A DNA stretch of 64,000 bases. Origin: Meghimatium bilineatum (Eukaryota; Mollusca; Gastropoda; Stylommatophora; Philomycidae). Below, piece by piece: positions 25,030 to 38,323 of the stretch (positions are counted from its first letter, which is position 1; each line of letters starts with the position of its first letter). The stretch lies in the NCBI GenBank assembly GCA_034231615.1, contig CM067306.1:45886094-45950093 (forward strand), written 5' to 3'. The position numbers were made by a program, and so were the translations under genes. The notes under the pieces were generated by a model, which was given only the letters and a program-made list of their open reading frames with translations, ran no database searches and was not told where the DNA came from.

Positions 25030-25200
25030 TTGGGTGTACTGCAGTTTAGTACGCCAAAACTTGTTGTATTCTGGAATATTACTCACAAATTCATTGTACT
25101 GAAGCTTACTACACTAGAATTGAGTGTATTCTGGCCTATTAAACTTGATTTCGTTGTAGTGCAGCTTAAAACGTCAGAACACTTGCGTATTACACACGAA
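25030..25200 (+). repeat. Exact tandem copy of the preceding 171-bp monomer
   Basis: This monomer is base-for-base the same as 24859-25029, including the private variants TATTAAACTTGAT in subrepeat 4 and GTAGTGCAGCTTAAAAC in subrepeat 5. Adjacent monomers in this array usually differ, so this is a recent single-monomer duplication. The same pair is present at 54432-54602 and 54603-54773, so it predates the large duplication of the window. Confidence 0.92.
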
Positions 25201-25813
25201 TTGGGTGTACTGCAGTTTAGTAAGCCAAAACTTGTTGTATTCTGGAATATTACTCACAAATTCATTGTACTGAAGCTTACTACACTAGAATTGAATGTAT
25301 TCTGGTCAATTACACATGATTTCGTTGTATTGCAGCTTAATACTTCAGAACACGTGTATTAAACACGAATTGGGAGTAGTGCAGTTTAGTACGCCAAAAC
25401 TCGTTGTATTCTGGCATATTAATCACAAATTCAATGCACTGAAGCTTACTACACTAGAATTGAGTGTATAGAGTCCTATTGCACATGATTTCTTTGTATT
25501 GCAGCTTAATACGTCAGAACACTGGCGTATCACATAGGAATTTGGTGTATTCCAGTTTAGTACGGCAAACCTCGTTGTATTCTGGCATATTACTCACAAA
25601 TTCATTGTACTGAAGCTTACTACACTAGAATTGAGTATATTCTGGCCCATTACACATGATTTCGTTGTATTGCAGCTTAATACGTCAGAACACTAGCGTA
25701 TTACACACGAATTGGGTGTATTGCAGTTTAGTACACCAAAACTCGTTGTATTCTGGCATATTACTCACTAATTTGGTGTACTGAAGCTTACTACACCATA
25801 ACTCAGTGTTTGC

Positions 25814-26970
25814 TTGTCACAAATATGGTATGTTGTAGCTTACGTCGTTAGAACTGGCGTTACACACGAATTGAGTGTATTGCAGTTTAGTATGTCAGAA
25901 CTCGTTGTATTCTGGCATATTACTCACAAATTCATTGTACTGAAGCTTACTACACTAGAATTGAATGTATTCTGGTCAATTACACATGATTTCGTTGTAT
26001 TGCAGCTTAATACTTCAGAGCACTGGCGTATTAAACACGAATTGGGAGTATTGCAGTTTAGTACGCCAAAACTCGTTGTATTCTAGGATATTACTAACAA
26101 ATTGGGTGCACTGAAACTTACTACACCACAATTCAGTGTTAGCTGATCACAAATATGGTATCTTGTAGTTTACTTCGTCAGAACTGGCGTTACACACGAA
26201 TTGGGTGTATTGCAGTTTAGTACGTATGAACTCGTTGTATTCTGGCATATTACTCACAAATTCATTGTACTGAAGCTTACTAGACTAGAATTGAGTGTAT
26301 ACTGGCCCATTACACATGATTTCGTTGTATTGCAGCTTAATACTTCAGAACACTGGCGTATTAAACACGAATTGGGAGTATTGCAGTTTACTACACCAAC
26401 TCGTTGTATTGTGGCATATTACTCACTAATGTGGTGTACTAAAGATTACTACACCACAACACAGTTTGCTTGTCACAAATATGTATGTTGTAGCTTACTT
26501 CGTTAGAACTGGCGTTACACACGAATTGAGTGTATTGCAGTTTAGTACGTATGAACTCGTTGTTTTCTGGCATATTACTCACAAATTCATTGTACTTAAG
26601 CTTACTACACTAGAATTGAGTATATTCTGGCCCATTACACATGATTTCGTTGTATTGCAGCTTCATACGTCAGAACACTTGCGTATTACACACGAATTGG
26701 GTGTACTGCAGTTTAGTACGCCAAAACTTGTTGTATTCTGGAATATTACTCACAAATTCATTGTACTGAAGCTTACTACACTAGAATTGAGTGTATTCTG
26801 GCCTATTACACCTGATTTCGTTGTAGTGCAGCTTAAAACGTCAGAACACTTGCGTATTACACACGAATTGGGTGTATTGCAGTTTAAGTACACCACAACT
26901 CGTTGCATTCTGGCAGATTACTCACTAATTTGGTGTACTGAAGCTTACTACACCACAACTCAGTGTTTGC
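25814..26970 (+). repeat. 1,157-bp seven-monomer module
   Basis: Landmark for landmark the same as 19304-20460 (offset 6,510 bp), with few private changes such as ACACCTGATTTC near 26810. It precedes the three 1,840-bp units directly. Confidence 0.88.
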
Positions 26971-28811
26971 TTGTCACAAATATCGTATGTTGTAGCTTAC
27001 TTCGTTAGAACTGGCGTTACACACGAATTGAGTGTATTGCAGTTTAGTACGTCAGAACTCGTTGTATTCTGGCATATTACTCACAAATTCATTGTACTGA
27101 AGCTTACTACACTAGAATTGAATGTATTCTGGTCAATTACACATGATTTCGTTGTATTGCAGAATACTTCAGAACACTGGTGTATTAAACACGCATTGGG
27201 AGTAGTGCAGTTTAGTACGTCAAAACTCGTTGTATTCTGGCATATTAATCACAAATTCATTGCACTGAAGCTTACTACACTAGAATTGAGTGTATAGAGG
27301 CCTATTGCACATGATTTCTTTGTATTGCAGCTTAATACGTCAGAACACTGGCGTATCACATAGGAATTTGGTGTATTCCAGTTTAGTACGGCAAACCTCG
27401 TTGTATTCTGGCATATTACTCACAAATTCATTGTACTGAAGCTTACTACACTAGAATTGAGTATATTCTGGCCCATTACACATGATTTCGTTGTATTGCA
27501 GCTTAATACGTCAGAACACTGGCGTTTTACACACGAATTGGGTGTATTGCAGTTTAGTACAACAAAACTCGTTGTATTCTGGCATATTACTCACTAATTT
27601 AGTGTACTGAAGCTTACTACACCACAACACAGTTTGCTTGTCACAAATATGTATGTTGTAGCTTACTTCGTTAGAACTGGCGTTACACACGAATTGAGTG
27701 TATTGCAGTTTAGTACGTCAGAACTCGTTGTATTCTGGCATATTACTCACAAATTCATTGTACTGAAGCTTACTACACTAGAATTGAGTATATTCTGGCC
27801 CATTACACATGATTTCGTTGTATTGCAGCTTCATACGTCAGAACACTTGCGTATTACACACGAATTGGGTGTACTGCAGTTTAGTACGCCAAAACTTGTT
27901 GTATTCTGGAATATTACTCACAAATTCATTGTACTGAAGCTTACTACACTAGAATTGAGTGTATTCTGGCCTATTAAACTTGATTTCGTTGTAGTGCAGC
28001 TTAAAACGTCAGAACACTGGCGTATTGCACACGAATTGGGTGTATTGCAGTTTAGTACACCAAAAACTCGTTGCATTCTGGCAGATTACTCACTAATTTG
28101 GTGTACTGAAGCTTACTACACCACAATTCAGTGTTTGCTTGTCACAAATATGTTATGTTGTAGCTTACTTCGTTAGAACTGGCGTTACACACGAATTGAG
28201 TGTATTGCAGTTTAGTACGTCAGAACTCGTTGTATTCTGGCATATTACTCACAAATTCATTGTACTGAAACTTACTACACTAGAATTGAATGTATTCTGG
28301 TCAATTACACATGATTTCGTTGTATTGCAGCTTAATACTTCAGAACACTGGTTTATTAAACACGAATTGGGAGTATTGCAGTTTAGTACGCCAAAACTCG
28401 TTGTATTCTGGCATATTAATCACAAATTCATTGCACTGAAGCTTACTACACTAGAATTGAGTGTATACTGGCCTATTGCGCATGATTTCGTTGTATTGCA
28501 GCTTAATACGTCAGAAAACTGGCGCATCACATACGAATTGGGTTTATTGCAGTTTAGTATGCCTAAACTCGTTGTATTCTGGCATATTACTCACAAATTC
28601 ATTGTACTGAAGCTTACTACACTAGAATTGAGTATATTCTGGCCTATTACACTTGATTTCGTTGTAGTGCAGCTTAAAACGTCAGAACACTTGCGTATTA
28701 CACACGAATTGGGTGTATTGCAGTTTAAGTACACCACAACTCGTTGCATTCTGGCAGATTACTCACTAATTTGGTGTACTGAAGCTTACTACACCACAAC
28801 TCAGTGTTTGC
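26971..28811 (+). repeat. 1,840-bp higher-order repeat, copy 1
   Basis: 1,841 bp, 8 A and 3 B monomers, landmarks 26971, 27638 and 28139 (spacings 667, 501, 673 bp). It opens with the 3-bp-deleted subrepeat 5 (TTGCAGAATACTTCAG near 27160). Its last monomers differ from those of the next two copies: they carry the TATTACACTTGAT and TTTAAGTACACCAC variants. Confidence 0.9.
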
Positions 28812-30651
28812 TTGTCACAAATATCGTATGTTGTAGCTTACTTCGTTAGAACTGGCGTTACACACGAATTGAGTGTATTGCAGTTTAGTACGTCAGAACT
28901 CGTTGTATTCTGGCATATTACTCACAAATTCATTGTACTGAAGCTTACTACACTAGAATTGAATGTATTCTGGTCAATTACACATGATTTCGTTGTATTG
29001 CAGAATACTTCAGAACACTGGTGTATTAAACACGCATTGGGAGTAGTGCAGTTTAGTACGTCAAAACTCGTTGTATTCTGGCATATTAATCACAAATTCA
29101 TTGCACTGAAGCTTACTACACTAGAATTGAGTGTATAGAGGCCTATTGCACATGATTTCTTTGTATTGCAGCTTAATACGTCAGAACACTGGCGTATCAC
29201 ATAGGAATTTGGTGTATTCCAGTTTAGTACGGCAAACCTCGTTGTATTCTGGCATATTACTCACAAATTCATTGTACTGAAGCTTACTACACTAGAATTG
29301 AGTATATTCTGGCCCATTACACATGATTTCGTTGTATTGCAGCTTAATACGTCAGAACACTGGCGTATTACACACGAATTGGGTGTATTGCAGTTTAGTA
29401 CAACAAAACTCGTTGTATTCTGGCATATTACTCACTAATTTAGTGTACTGAAGCTTACTACACCACAACACAGTTTGCTTGTCACAAATATGTATGTTGT
29501 AGCTTACTTCGTTAGAACTGGCGTTACACACGAATTGAGTGTATTGCAGTTTAGTACGTCAGAACTCGTTGTATTCTGGCATATTACTCACAAATTCATT
29601 GTACTGAAGCTTACTACACTAGAATTGAGTATATTCTGGCCCATTACACATGATTTCGTTGTATTGCAGCTTCATACGTCAGAACACTTGCGTATTACAC
29701 ACGAATTGGGTGTACTGCAGTTTAGTACGCCAAAACTTGTTGTATTCTGGAATATTACTCACAAATTCATTGTACTGAAGCTTACTACACTAGAATTGAG
29801 TGTATTCTGGCCTATTAAACTTGATTTCGTTGTAGTGCAGCTTAAAACGTCAGAACACTGGCGTATTGCACACGAATTGGGTGTATTGCAGTTTAGTACA
29901 CCAAAAACTCGTTGCATTCTGGCAGATTACTCACTAATTTGGTGTACTGAAGCTTACTACACCACAATTCAGTGTTTGCTTGTCACAAATATGTTATGTT
30001 GTAGCTTACTTCGTTAGAACTGGCGTTACACACGAATTGAGTGTATTGCAGTTTAGTACGTCAGAACTCGTTGTATTCTGGCATATTACTCACAAATTCA
30101 TTGTACTGAAACTTACTACACTAGAATTGAATGTATTCTGGTCAATTACACATGATTTCGTTGTATTGCAGCTTAATACTTCAGAACACTGGTTTATTAA
30201 ACACGAATTGGGAGTATTGCAGTTTAGTACGCCAAAACTCGTTGTATTCTGGCATATTAATCACAAATTCATTGCACTGAAGCTTACTACACTAGAATTG
30301 AGTGTATACTGGCCTATTGCGCATGATTTCGTTGTATTGCAGCTTAATACGTCAGAAAACTGGCGCATCACATACGAATTGGGTTTATTGCAGTTTAGTA
30401 TGCCTAAACTCGTTGTATTCTGGCATATTACTCACAAATTCATTGTACTGAAGCTTACTACACTAGAATTGAGTATATTCTGGCCCATTACACATGATTT
30501 CGTTGTATTGCAGCTTAATACGTCAGAACACTGGCGTATTACATACGAATTGGGTGTATTGCAGTTTAGTACACCAAAACTCGTTGTATTCTGGCATATT
30601 ACTCACTAATTTGGTGTACTGAAGCTTACTACACCACAACTCAGTGTTTGC
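28812..30651 (+). repeat. 1,840-bp higher-order repeat, copy 2
   Basis: 1,840 bp with landmarks at 28812, 29479 and 29980. It is nearly identical to copy 3. Only one difference region from copy 1 stands out, in the last two monomers before 30652. Confidence 0.9.
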
Positions 30652-32491
30652 TTGTCACAAATATCGTATGTTGTAGCTTACTTCGTTAGAACTGGCGTTA
30701 CACACGAATTGAGTGTATTGCAGTTTAGTACGTCAGAACTCGTTGTATTCTGGCATATTACTCACAAATTCATTGTACTGAAGCTTACTACACTAGAATT
30801 GAATGTATTCTGGTCAATTACACATGATTTCGTTGTATTGCAGAATACTTCAGAACACTGGTGTATTAAACACGCATTGGGAGTAGTGCAGTTTAGTACG
30901 TCAAAACTCGTTGTATTCTGGCATATTAATCACAAATTCATTGCACTGAAGCTTACTACACTAGAATTGAGTGTATAGAGGCCTATTGCACATGATTTCT
31001 TTGTATTGCAGCTTAATACGTCAGAACACTGGCGTATCACATAGGAATTTGGTGTATTCCAGTTTAGTACGGCAAACCTCGTTGTATTCTGGCATATTAC
31101 TCACAAATTCATTGTACTGAAGCTTACTACACTAGAATTGAGTATATTCTGGCCCATTACACATGATTTCGTTGTATTGCAGCTTAATACGTCAGAACAC
31201 TGGCGTATTACACACGAATTGGGTGTATTGCAGTTTAGTACAACAAAACTCGTTGTATTCTGGCATATTACTCACTAATTTAGTGTACTGAAGCTTACTA
31301 CACCACAACACAGTTTGCTTGTCACAAATATGTATGTTGTAGCTTACTTCGTTAGAACTGGCGTTACACACGAATTGAGTGTATTGCAGTTTAGTACGTC
31401 AGAACTCGTTGTATTCTGGCATATTACTCACAAATTCATTGTACTGAAGCTTACTACACTAGAATTGAGTATATTCTGGCCCATTACACATGATTTCGTT
31501 GTATTGCAGCTTCATACGTCAGAACACTTGCGTATTACACACGAATTGGGTGTACTGCAGTTTAGTACGCCAAAACTTGTTGTATTCTGGAATATTACTC
31601 ACAAATTCATTGTACTGAAGCTTACTACACTAGAATTGAGTGTATTCTGGCCTATTAAACTTGATTTCGTTGTAGTGCAGCTTAAAACGTCAGAACACTG
31701 GCGTATTGCACACGAATTGGGTGTATTGCAGTTTAGTACACCAAAAACTCGTTGCATTCTGGCAGATTACTCACTAATTTGGTGTACTGAAGCTTACTAC
31801 ACCACAATTCAGTGTTTGCTTGTCACAAATATGTTATGTTGTAGCTTACTTCGTTAGAACTGGCGTTACACACGAATTGAGTGTATTGCAGTTTAGTACG
31901 TCAGAACTCGTTGTATTCTGGCATATTACTCACAAATTCATTGTACTGAAACTTACTACACTAGAATTGAATGTATTCTGGTCAATTACACATGATTTCG
32001 TTGTATTGCAGCTTAATACTTCAGAACACTGGTTTATTAAACACGAATTGGGAGTATTGCAGTTTAGTACGCCAAAACTCGTTGTATTCTGGCATATTAA
32101 TCACAAATTCATTGCACTGAAGCTTACTACACTAGAATTGAGTGTATACTGGCCTATTGCGCATGATTTCGTTGTATTGCAGCTTAATACGTCAGAAAAC
32201 TGGCGCATCACATACGAATTGGGTTTATTGCAGTTTAGTATGCCTAAACTCGTTGTATTCTGGCATATTACTCACAAATTCATTGTACTGAAGCTTACTA
32301 CACTAGAATTGAGTATATTCTGGCCCATTACACATGATTTCGTTGTATTGCAGCTTAATACGTCAGAACACTGGCGTATTACATACGAATTGGGTGTATT
32401 GCAGTTTAGTACACCAAAACTCGTTGTATTCTGGCATATTACTCACTAATTTGGTGTACTGAAGCTTACTACACCATAACTCAGTGTTTGC
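30652..32491 (+). repeat. 1,840-bp higher-order repeat, copy 3
   Basis: 1,840 bp with landmarks at 30652, 31319 and 31820. The right-hand duplicate of this region (56544-60224) has only two such units, so copy number changed by exactly one HOR unit after the large duplication. Confidence 0.9.
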
Positions 32492-34993
32492 TTGTCACAA
32501 ATATGGTATGTTGTAGCTTACTTCGTTAGAACTGGCATTACACACGAATTGAGTGTATTGCAGTTTAGTACGTCAGAACTCGTTGTATTCTGGCATTTTA
32601 CTCACAAATTCATTGTACTGAATCTTACTACACTAGAATTGAGTGTATACTGGCCTATTGCACATGATTTCGTTGTATTGCAGCTTAATACTTCAGAACA
32701 CTGGCGTATTAAACACGAATTGGGAGTATTGCAGTTTAGTACGCCAAAACTCGTTGTATTCTGGCATATTAATCACAAATTCATTGTACTGAAGCTTACT
32801 ACACTAGAATTGAGTGTATACTGGCCTATTGCACATGATTTCGTTGTATTGAAGCTTAATACTTCAGAACACTGGCGTATTAAACACGAAGTAGGAGTAT
32901 TGCAGTTTAGTACGCCAAACTCGTTCTATTCTAGGATATTACTAACAAATTGGGTGCACTGAAACTTACTACACCACAATTCAGTGTTAGCTGATCACAA
33001 ATATGGTATCTTGTAGTTTACTTCGTCAGAACTGGCGTTACACACGAATTGGGTGTATTGCAGTTTAGTACGTATGAACTCGTTGTATTCTGGCATATTA
33101 CTCACAAATTCATTGTACTGAAGCTTACTAGACTAGAATTGAGTGTATACTGGCCCATTACACATGATTTCGTTGTATTGCAGCTTAATACTTCAGAACA
33201 CTGGCGTATTAAACACGAATTGGGAGTATTGCAGTTTACTACACCAACTCGTTGTATTGTGGCATATTACTCACTAATGTATGGTGTACTGAAGATTACT
33301 ACACCACAACACAGTTTGCTTGTCACAAATATGTATGTTGTAGCTTACTTCGTTAGAACTGGCGTTACACACGAATTGAGTGTATTGCAGTTTAATACGT
33401 CAGAACTCGTTGTATTCTGGCATATTAATCACAAATTCAATGTACTGAAGCTTACTATACTAGAATTGAGTGTATACTGGCCTATTGCACATGATTTCGT
33501 TGTATTGCAGCTTAATACGTCAGAACACTGGCGTATTACACAAGAATTGGGTGTACTGCAGTTTAGTACGCCAAAACTTGTTGTATTCTGGAATATTACT
33601 CACAAATTCATTGCACTGAAGCTTACTACACTAGAATTGAGTGTATAGAGGCCTATTGCACATGATTTCTTTGTATTGCAGCTTAATACGTCAGAACACT
33701 GGCGTATCACACAGGAATTTGGTGTATTCCAGTTTAGTACGGCAAACCTCGTTGTATTCTGGCATATTACTCACAAATTCATTGTACTGAAGCTTACTAC
33801 ACTAGAATTGAGTATATTCTGGCCCATTACACATGATTTCGTTGTATTGCAGCTTAATACGTCAGAACACTGGCGTATTACACACGAATTGGGTGTATTG
33901 CAGTTTAGTACACCAAAACCCGTTGTATTCTGGCATATTACTCACTAATTTGGTGTACTGAAGCTTACTACAGCATAACTCAGTGTTTGCTTGTCACATA
34001 TATGGTATGTTGTAGCTTACTTCGTTAGAACTGGCATTACACACGAATTGAGTGTATTGCAGTTTAGTACGTCAGAACTCGTTGTATTCTGGCATTTTAC
34101 TCACAAATTCATTGTACTGAATCTTACTACACTAGAATTGCGTGTATACTGGCCTATTGCACATGATTTCGTTGTATTGCAGCTTAAAACGTCAGAACAC
34201 TGGCGTATTGCACACGAATTGGGTGTATTGCAGTTTAGTACACCAAAAACTCGTTGCATTCTGGCAGATTACTCACTAATTTGGTGTACTGAAGCTTACT
34301 ACACCACAATTCAGTGTTTGCTTGTCACAAATATGTTATGTTGTAGCTTACTTCGTTAGAACTGGCGTTACACACGAATTGAGTGTATTGCAGTTTAGTA
34401 CGTCAGAACTCGTTGTATTCTGGCATATTACTCACAAATTCATTGTACTGAAAGTTACTACACTAGAATTGAATGTATTCTGGTCAATTACACATGATTT
34501 CGTTGTATTGCAGCTTAATACTTCAGAACACTGGTTTATTAAACACGAATTGGGAGTATTGCAGTTTAGTACGCCAAAACTCGTTGTATTCTGGCATATT
34601 AATCACAAATTCATTGCACTGAAGCTTACTACACTAGAATTGAGTGTATACTGGCCTATTGCGCATGATTTCGTTGTATTGCAGCTTAATACGTCAGAAA
34701 ACTGGCGCATCACATACGAATTGGGTTTATTGCAGTTTAGTATGCCTAAACTCGTTGTATTCTGGCATATTACTCACAAATTCATTGTACTGAAGCTTAC
34801 TACACTAGAATTGAGTATATTCTGGCCCATTACACATGATTTCGTTGTATTGCAGCTTAATACGTCAGAACACTGGCGTATTACATACGAATTGGGTGTA
34901 TTGCAGTTTAGTACACCAAAACTCGTTGTATTCTGGCATATTACTCACTAATTTGGTGTACTGAAGCTTACTACACCATAACTCAGTGTTTGC
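32492..34993 (+). repeat. 2,502-bp higher-order block
   Basis: About 10 A and 5 B monomers with B landmarks near 32492, 32992, 33321, 33991 and 34322. It begins with a B subtype carrying GGCATTACACACG and a unit 2 carrying TGGCATTTTACTC. It recurs at 60225-62726 with the same length. Private base changes relative to that copy include AAAGTTACT near 34452 and GCGTGTATAC near 34140. Confidence 0.85.
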
Positions 34994-36658
34994 TTGTCAC
35001 AAATATGGTATGTTGTAGCTTACTTCGTTAGAACTGGCATTACACACGAATTGAGTGTATTGCAGTTTAGTACGTCAGAACTCGTTGTATTCTGGCATTT
35101 TACTCACAAATTCATTGTACTGAATCTTACTACACTAGAATTGAGTGTATACTGGCCTATTGCACATGATTTCGTTGTATTGCAGCTTAATACTTCAGAA
35201 CACTGGCGTATTAAACACGAATTGGGAGTATTGCAGTTTAGTACGCCAAAACTCGTTGTATTCTGGCATATTAATCACAAATTCATTGTACTGAAGCTTA
35301 CTACACTAGAATTGAGTGTATACTGGCCTATTGCACATGATTTCGTTGTATTGCAGCTTAATACTTCAGAACACTGGCGTATTAAACACGAAGTAGGAGT
35401 ATTGCAGTTTAGTACGCCAAACTCGTTCTATTCTAGGATATTACTAACAAATTGGGTGCACTGAAACTTACTACACCACAATTCAGTGTTAGCTGATCAC
35501 AAATATGGTATCTTGTAGTTTACTTCGTCAGAACTGGCGTTACACACGAATTGGGTGTATTGCAGTTTAGTACGTATGAACTCGTTGTATTCTGGCATAT
35601 TACTCACAAATTCATTGTACTGAAGCTTACTAGACTAGAATTGAGTGTATACTGGCCCATTACACATGATTTCGTTGTATTGCAGCTTAATACTTCAGAA
35701 CACTGGCGTATTAAACACGAATTGGGAGTATTGCAGTTTACTACACCAACTCGTTGTATTGTGGCATATTACTCACTAATGTATGGTGTACTGAAGATTA
35801 CTACACCACAACACAGTTTGCTTGTCACAAATATGTATGTTGTAGCTTACTTCGTTAGAACTGGCGTTACACACGAATTGAGTGTATTGCAGTTTAGTAC
35901 GTCAGAACTCGTTGTATTCTGGCATATTAATCACAAATTCAATGTACTGAAGCTTACTATACTAGAATTGAGTGTATACTGGCCTATTGCACATGATTTC
36001 GTTGTATTGCAGCTTAATACGTCAGAACACTGGCGTATTACACAAGAATTGGGTGTATTGCAGTGTAGTACGCCAAAACTCGTTGTATTCTGGAATATTA
36101 CTCACACATTCATTGTAGTGAAGCTTACTACACTAGAATTGAGTGTATACTGGCCTATTGCACATGATTTCGTTGTATTGCAGCTTAATACTTCAGAACA
36201 CTGTCGTATACACAAGAATTGGGTGTACTGCAGTTTAGTACGCCAAAACTTGTTGTATTCTGGAATATTACTCACAAATTCATTGCACTGAAGCTTACTA
36301 CACTAGAATTGAGTGTATAGAGGCCTATTGCACATGATTTCTTTGTATTGCAGCTTAATACGTCAGAACACTGGCGTATCACACAGGAATTTGGTGTATT
36401 CCAGTTTAGTACGGCAAACCTCGTTGTATTCTGGCATATTACTCACAAATTCATTGTACTGAAGCTTACTACACTAGAATTGAGTATATTCTGGCCCATT
36501 ACACATGATTTCGTTGTATTGCAGCTTAATACGTCAGAACACTGGCGTATTACACACGAATTGGGTGTATTGCAGTTTAGTACACCAAAACCCGTTGTAT
36601 TCTGGCATATTACTCACTAATTTGGTGTACTGAAGCTTACTACAGCATAAGTGTTTGC
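34994..36658 (+). repeat. 1,665-bp higher-order repeat, copy 1
   Basis: About 7 A and 3 B monomers, landmarks 34994, 35494 and near 35823. The next landmarks of the same subtype are at 36659 and 38324, both 1,665 bp apart. The first part also matches 32492 onward at offset 2,502, with one extra monomer of about 170 bp near 36120-36290. Confidence 0.82.
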
Positions 36659-38323
36659 TTGTCACATATATGGTATGTTGTAGCTTACTTCGTTAGAACT
36701 GGCATTACACACGAATTGAGTGTATTGCAGTTTAGTACGTCAGAACTCGTTGTATTCTGGCATTTTACTCACAAATTCATTGTACTGAATCTTACTACAC
36801 TAGAATTGAGTGTATACTGGCCTATTGCACATGATTTCGTTGTATTGCAGCTTAATACTTCAGAACACTGGCGTATTAAACACGAATTGGGAGTATTGCA
36901 GTTTAGTACGCCAAAACTCGTTGTATTCTGGCATATTAATCACAAATTCATTGTACTGAAGCTTACTACACTAGAATTGAGTGTATACTGGCCTATTGCA
37001 CATGATTTCGTTGTATTGCAGCTTAATACTTCAGAACACTGATTAAACACGAAGTAGGAGTATTGCAGTTTAGTACGCCAAACTCGTTCTATTCTAGGAT
37101 ATTACTAACAAATTGGGTGCACTGAAACTTACTACACCACAATTCAGTGTTAGCTGATCACAAATATGGTATCTTGTAGTTTACTTCGTCAGAACTGGCG
37201 TTACACACGAATTGAGTGTATTGCAGTTTAGTATGCCTAAACTCGTTGTATTCTGGCATATTACTCACAAATTCATTGTACTGAAGCTTACTAGACTAGA
37301 ATTGAGTGTATACTGGCCCATTACACATGATTTCGTTGTATTGCAGCTTAATACTTCAGAACACTGGCGTATTAAACACGAATTGGGAGTATTGCAGTTT
37401 ACTACACCAACTCGTTGTATTGTGCCATATTACTCACTAATGTATGGTGTACTGAAGATTACTACACCACAACACAGTTTGCTTGTCACAAATATGTATG
37501 TTGTAGCTTACTTCGTTAGAACTGGCGTTACACACGAATTGAGTGTATTGCAGTTTAGTACGTCAGAACTCGTTGTATTCTGGCATATTACTCACAAATT
37601 CATTGTACTGAAGCTTACTACACTAGAATTGAGTATATTCTGGCCTATTACACATGATTTCGTTGTATTGCAGCTTCATACGTCAGAACACTGGCGTATT
37701 ACACAATAATTGGGTGTATTGCAGTGTAGTACGCCAAAACTCGTTGTATTCTGGAATATTACTCACACATTCATTGTAGTGAAGCTTACTACACTAGAAT
37801 TGAGTGTATACTGGCCTATTGCACATGATTTCGTTGTATTGCAGCTTAATACTTCAGAACACTGTCGTATACACAAGAATTGGGTGTACTGCAGTTTAGT
37901 ACGCCAAAACTTGTTGTATTCTGGAATATTACTCACAAATTCATTGCACTGAAGCTTACTACACTAGAATTGAGTGTATAGAGGCCTATTGCACATGATT
38001 TCTTTGTATTGCAGCTTAATACGTCCGAACACTGGCGTATCACACAGGAATTTGGTGTATTCCAGTTTAGTACGGCAAACCTCGTTGTATTCTGGCATAT
38101 TACTCACAAATTCATTGTACTGAAGCTTACTACACTAGAATTGAGTATATTCTGGCCCATTACACATGATTTCGTTGTATTGCAGCTTAATACGTCAGAA
38201 CACTGGCGTATTACACACGAATTGGGTGTATTGCAGTTTAGTACACCAAAACTCGTTGTATTCTGGCATATTACTCACTAATTTGGTGTACTGAAGCTTA
38301 CTACACCATAACTCAGTGTTTGC
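36659..38323 (+). repeat. 1,665-bp higher-order repeat, copy 2
   Basis: Matches 34994-36658 monomer for monomer, with small private deletions (CACTGATTAAAC near 37037) and a replaced monomer near 37565-37700. It lies beyond the part of the left copy that the window lets me compare with the right copy. Confidence 0.8.

Larger units (their letters stand above)
23965..25813 (+). repeat. 1,849-bp higher-order block
   Basis: About nine A and two B monomers, with landmarks at 23965 and 24632. It holds the exact monomer duplication 24859-25200 within a run of six A monomers. Its last 450 bp match 18852-19303, which shows that the following module was copied with its flank (offset 6,510 bp). Confidence 0.8.
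8007..36267 (+). repeat. Large duplication, left copy
   Basis: This segment is repeated at about 40258-64000. The left boundary is set by the last clear mismatch (A at 8006 against C at 40257). The right boundary is only the limit imposed by the window end (64000 aligns to 36267). The offset is 32,251 bp up to about 16420, 30,071 bp from about 18610 to 21055, 30,069 bp to about 22590, 29,573 bp from about 23040 to the 1,840-bp units, then 27,733 bp. Within aligned parts I noticed only about fifteen single-base differences, a minimum count made by eye. Confidence 0.9.
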
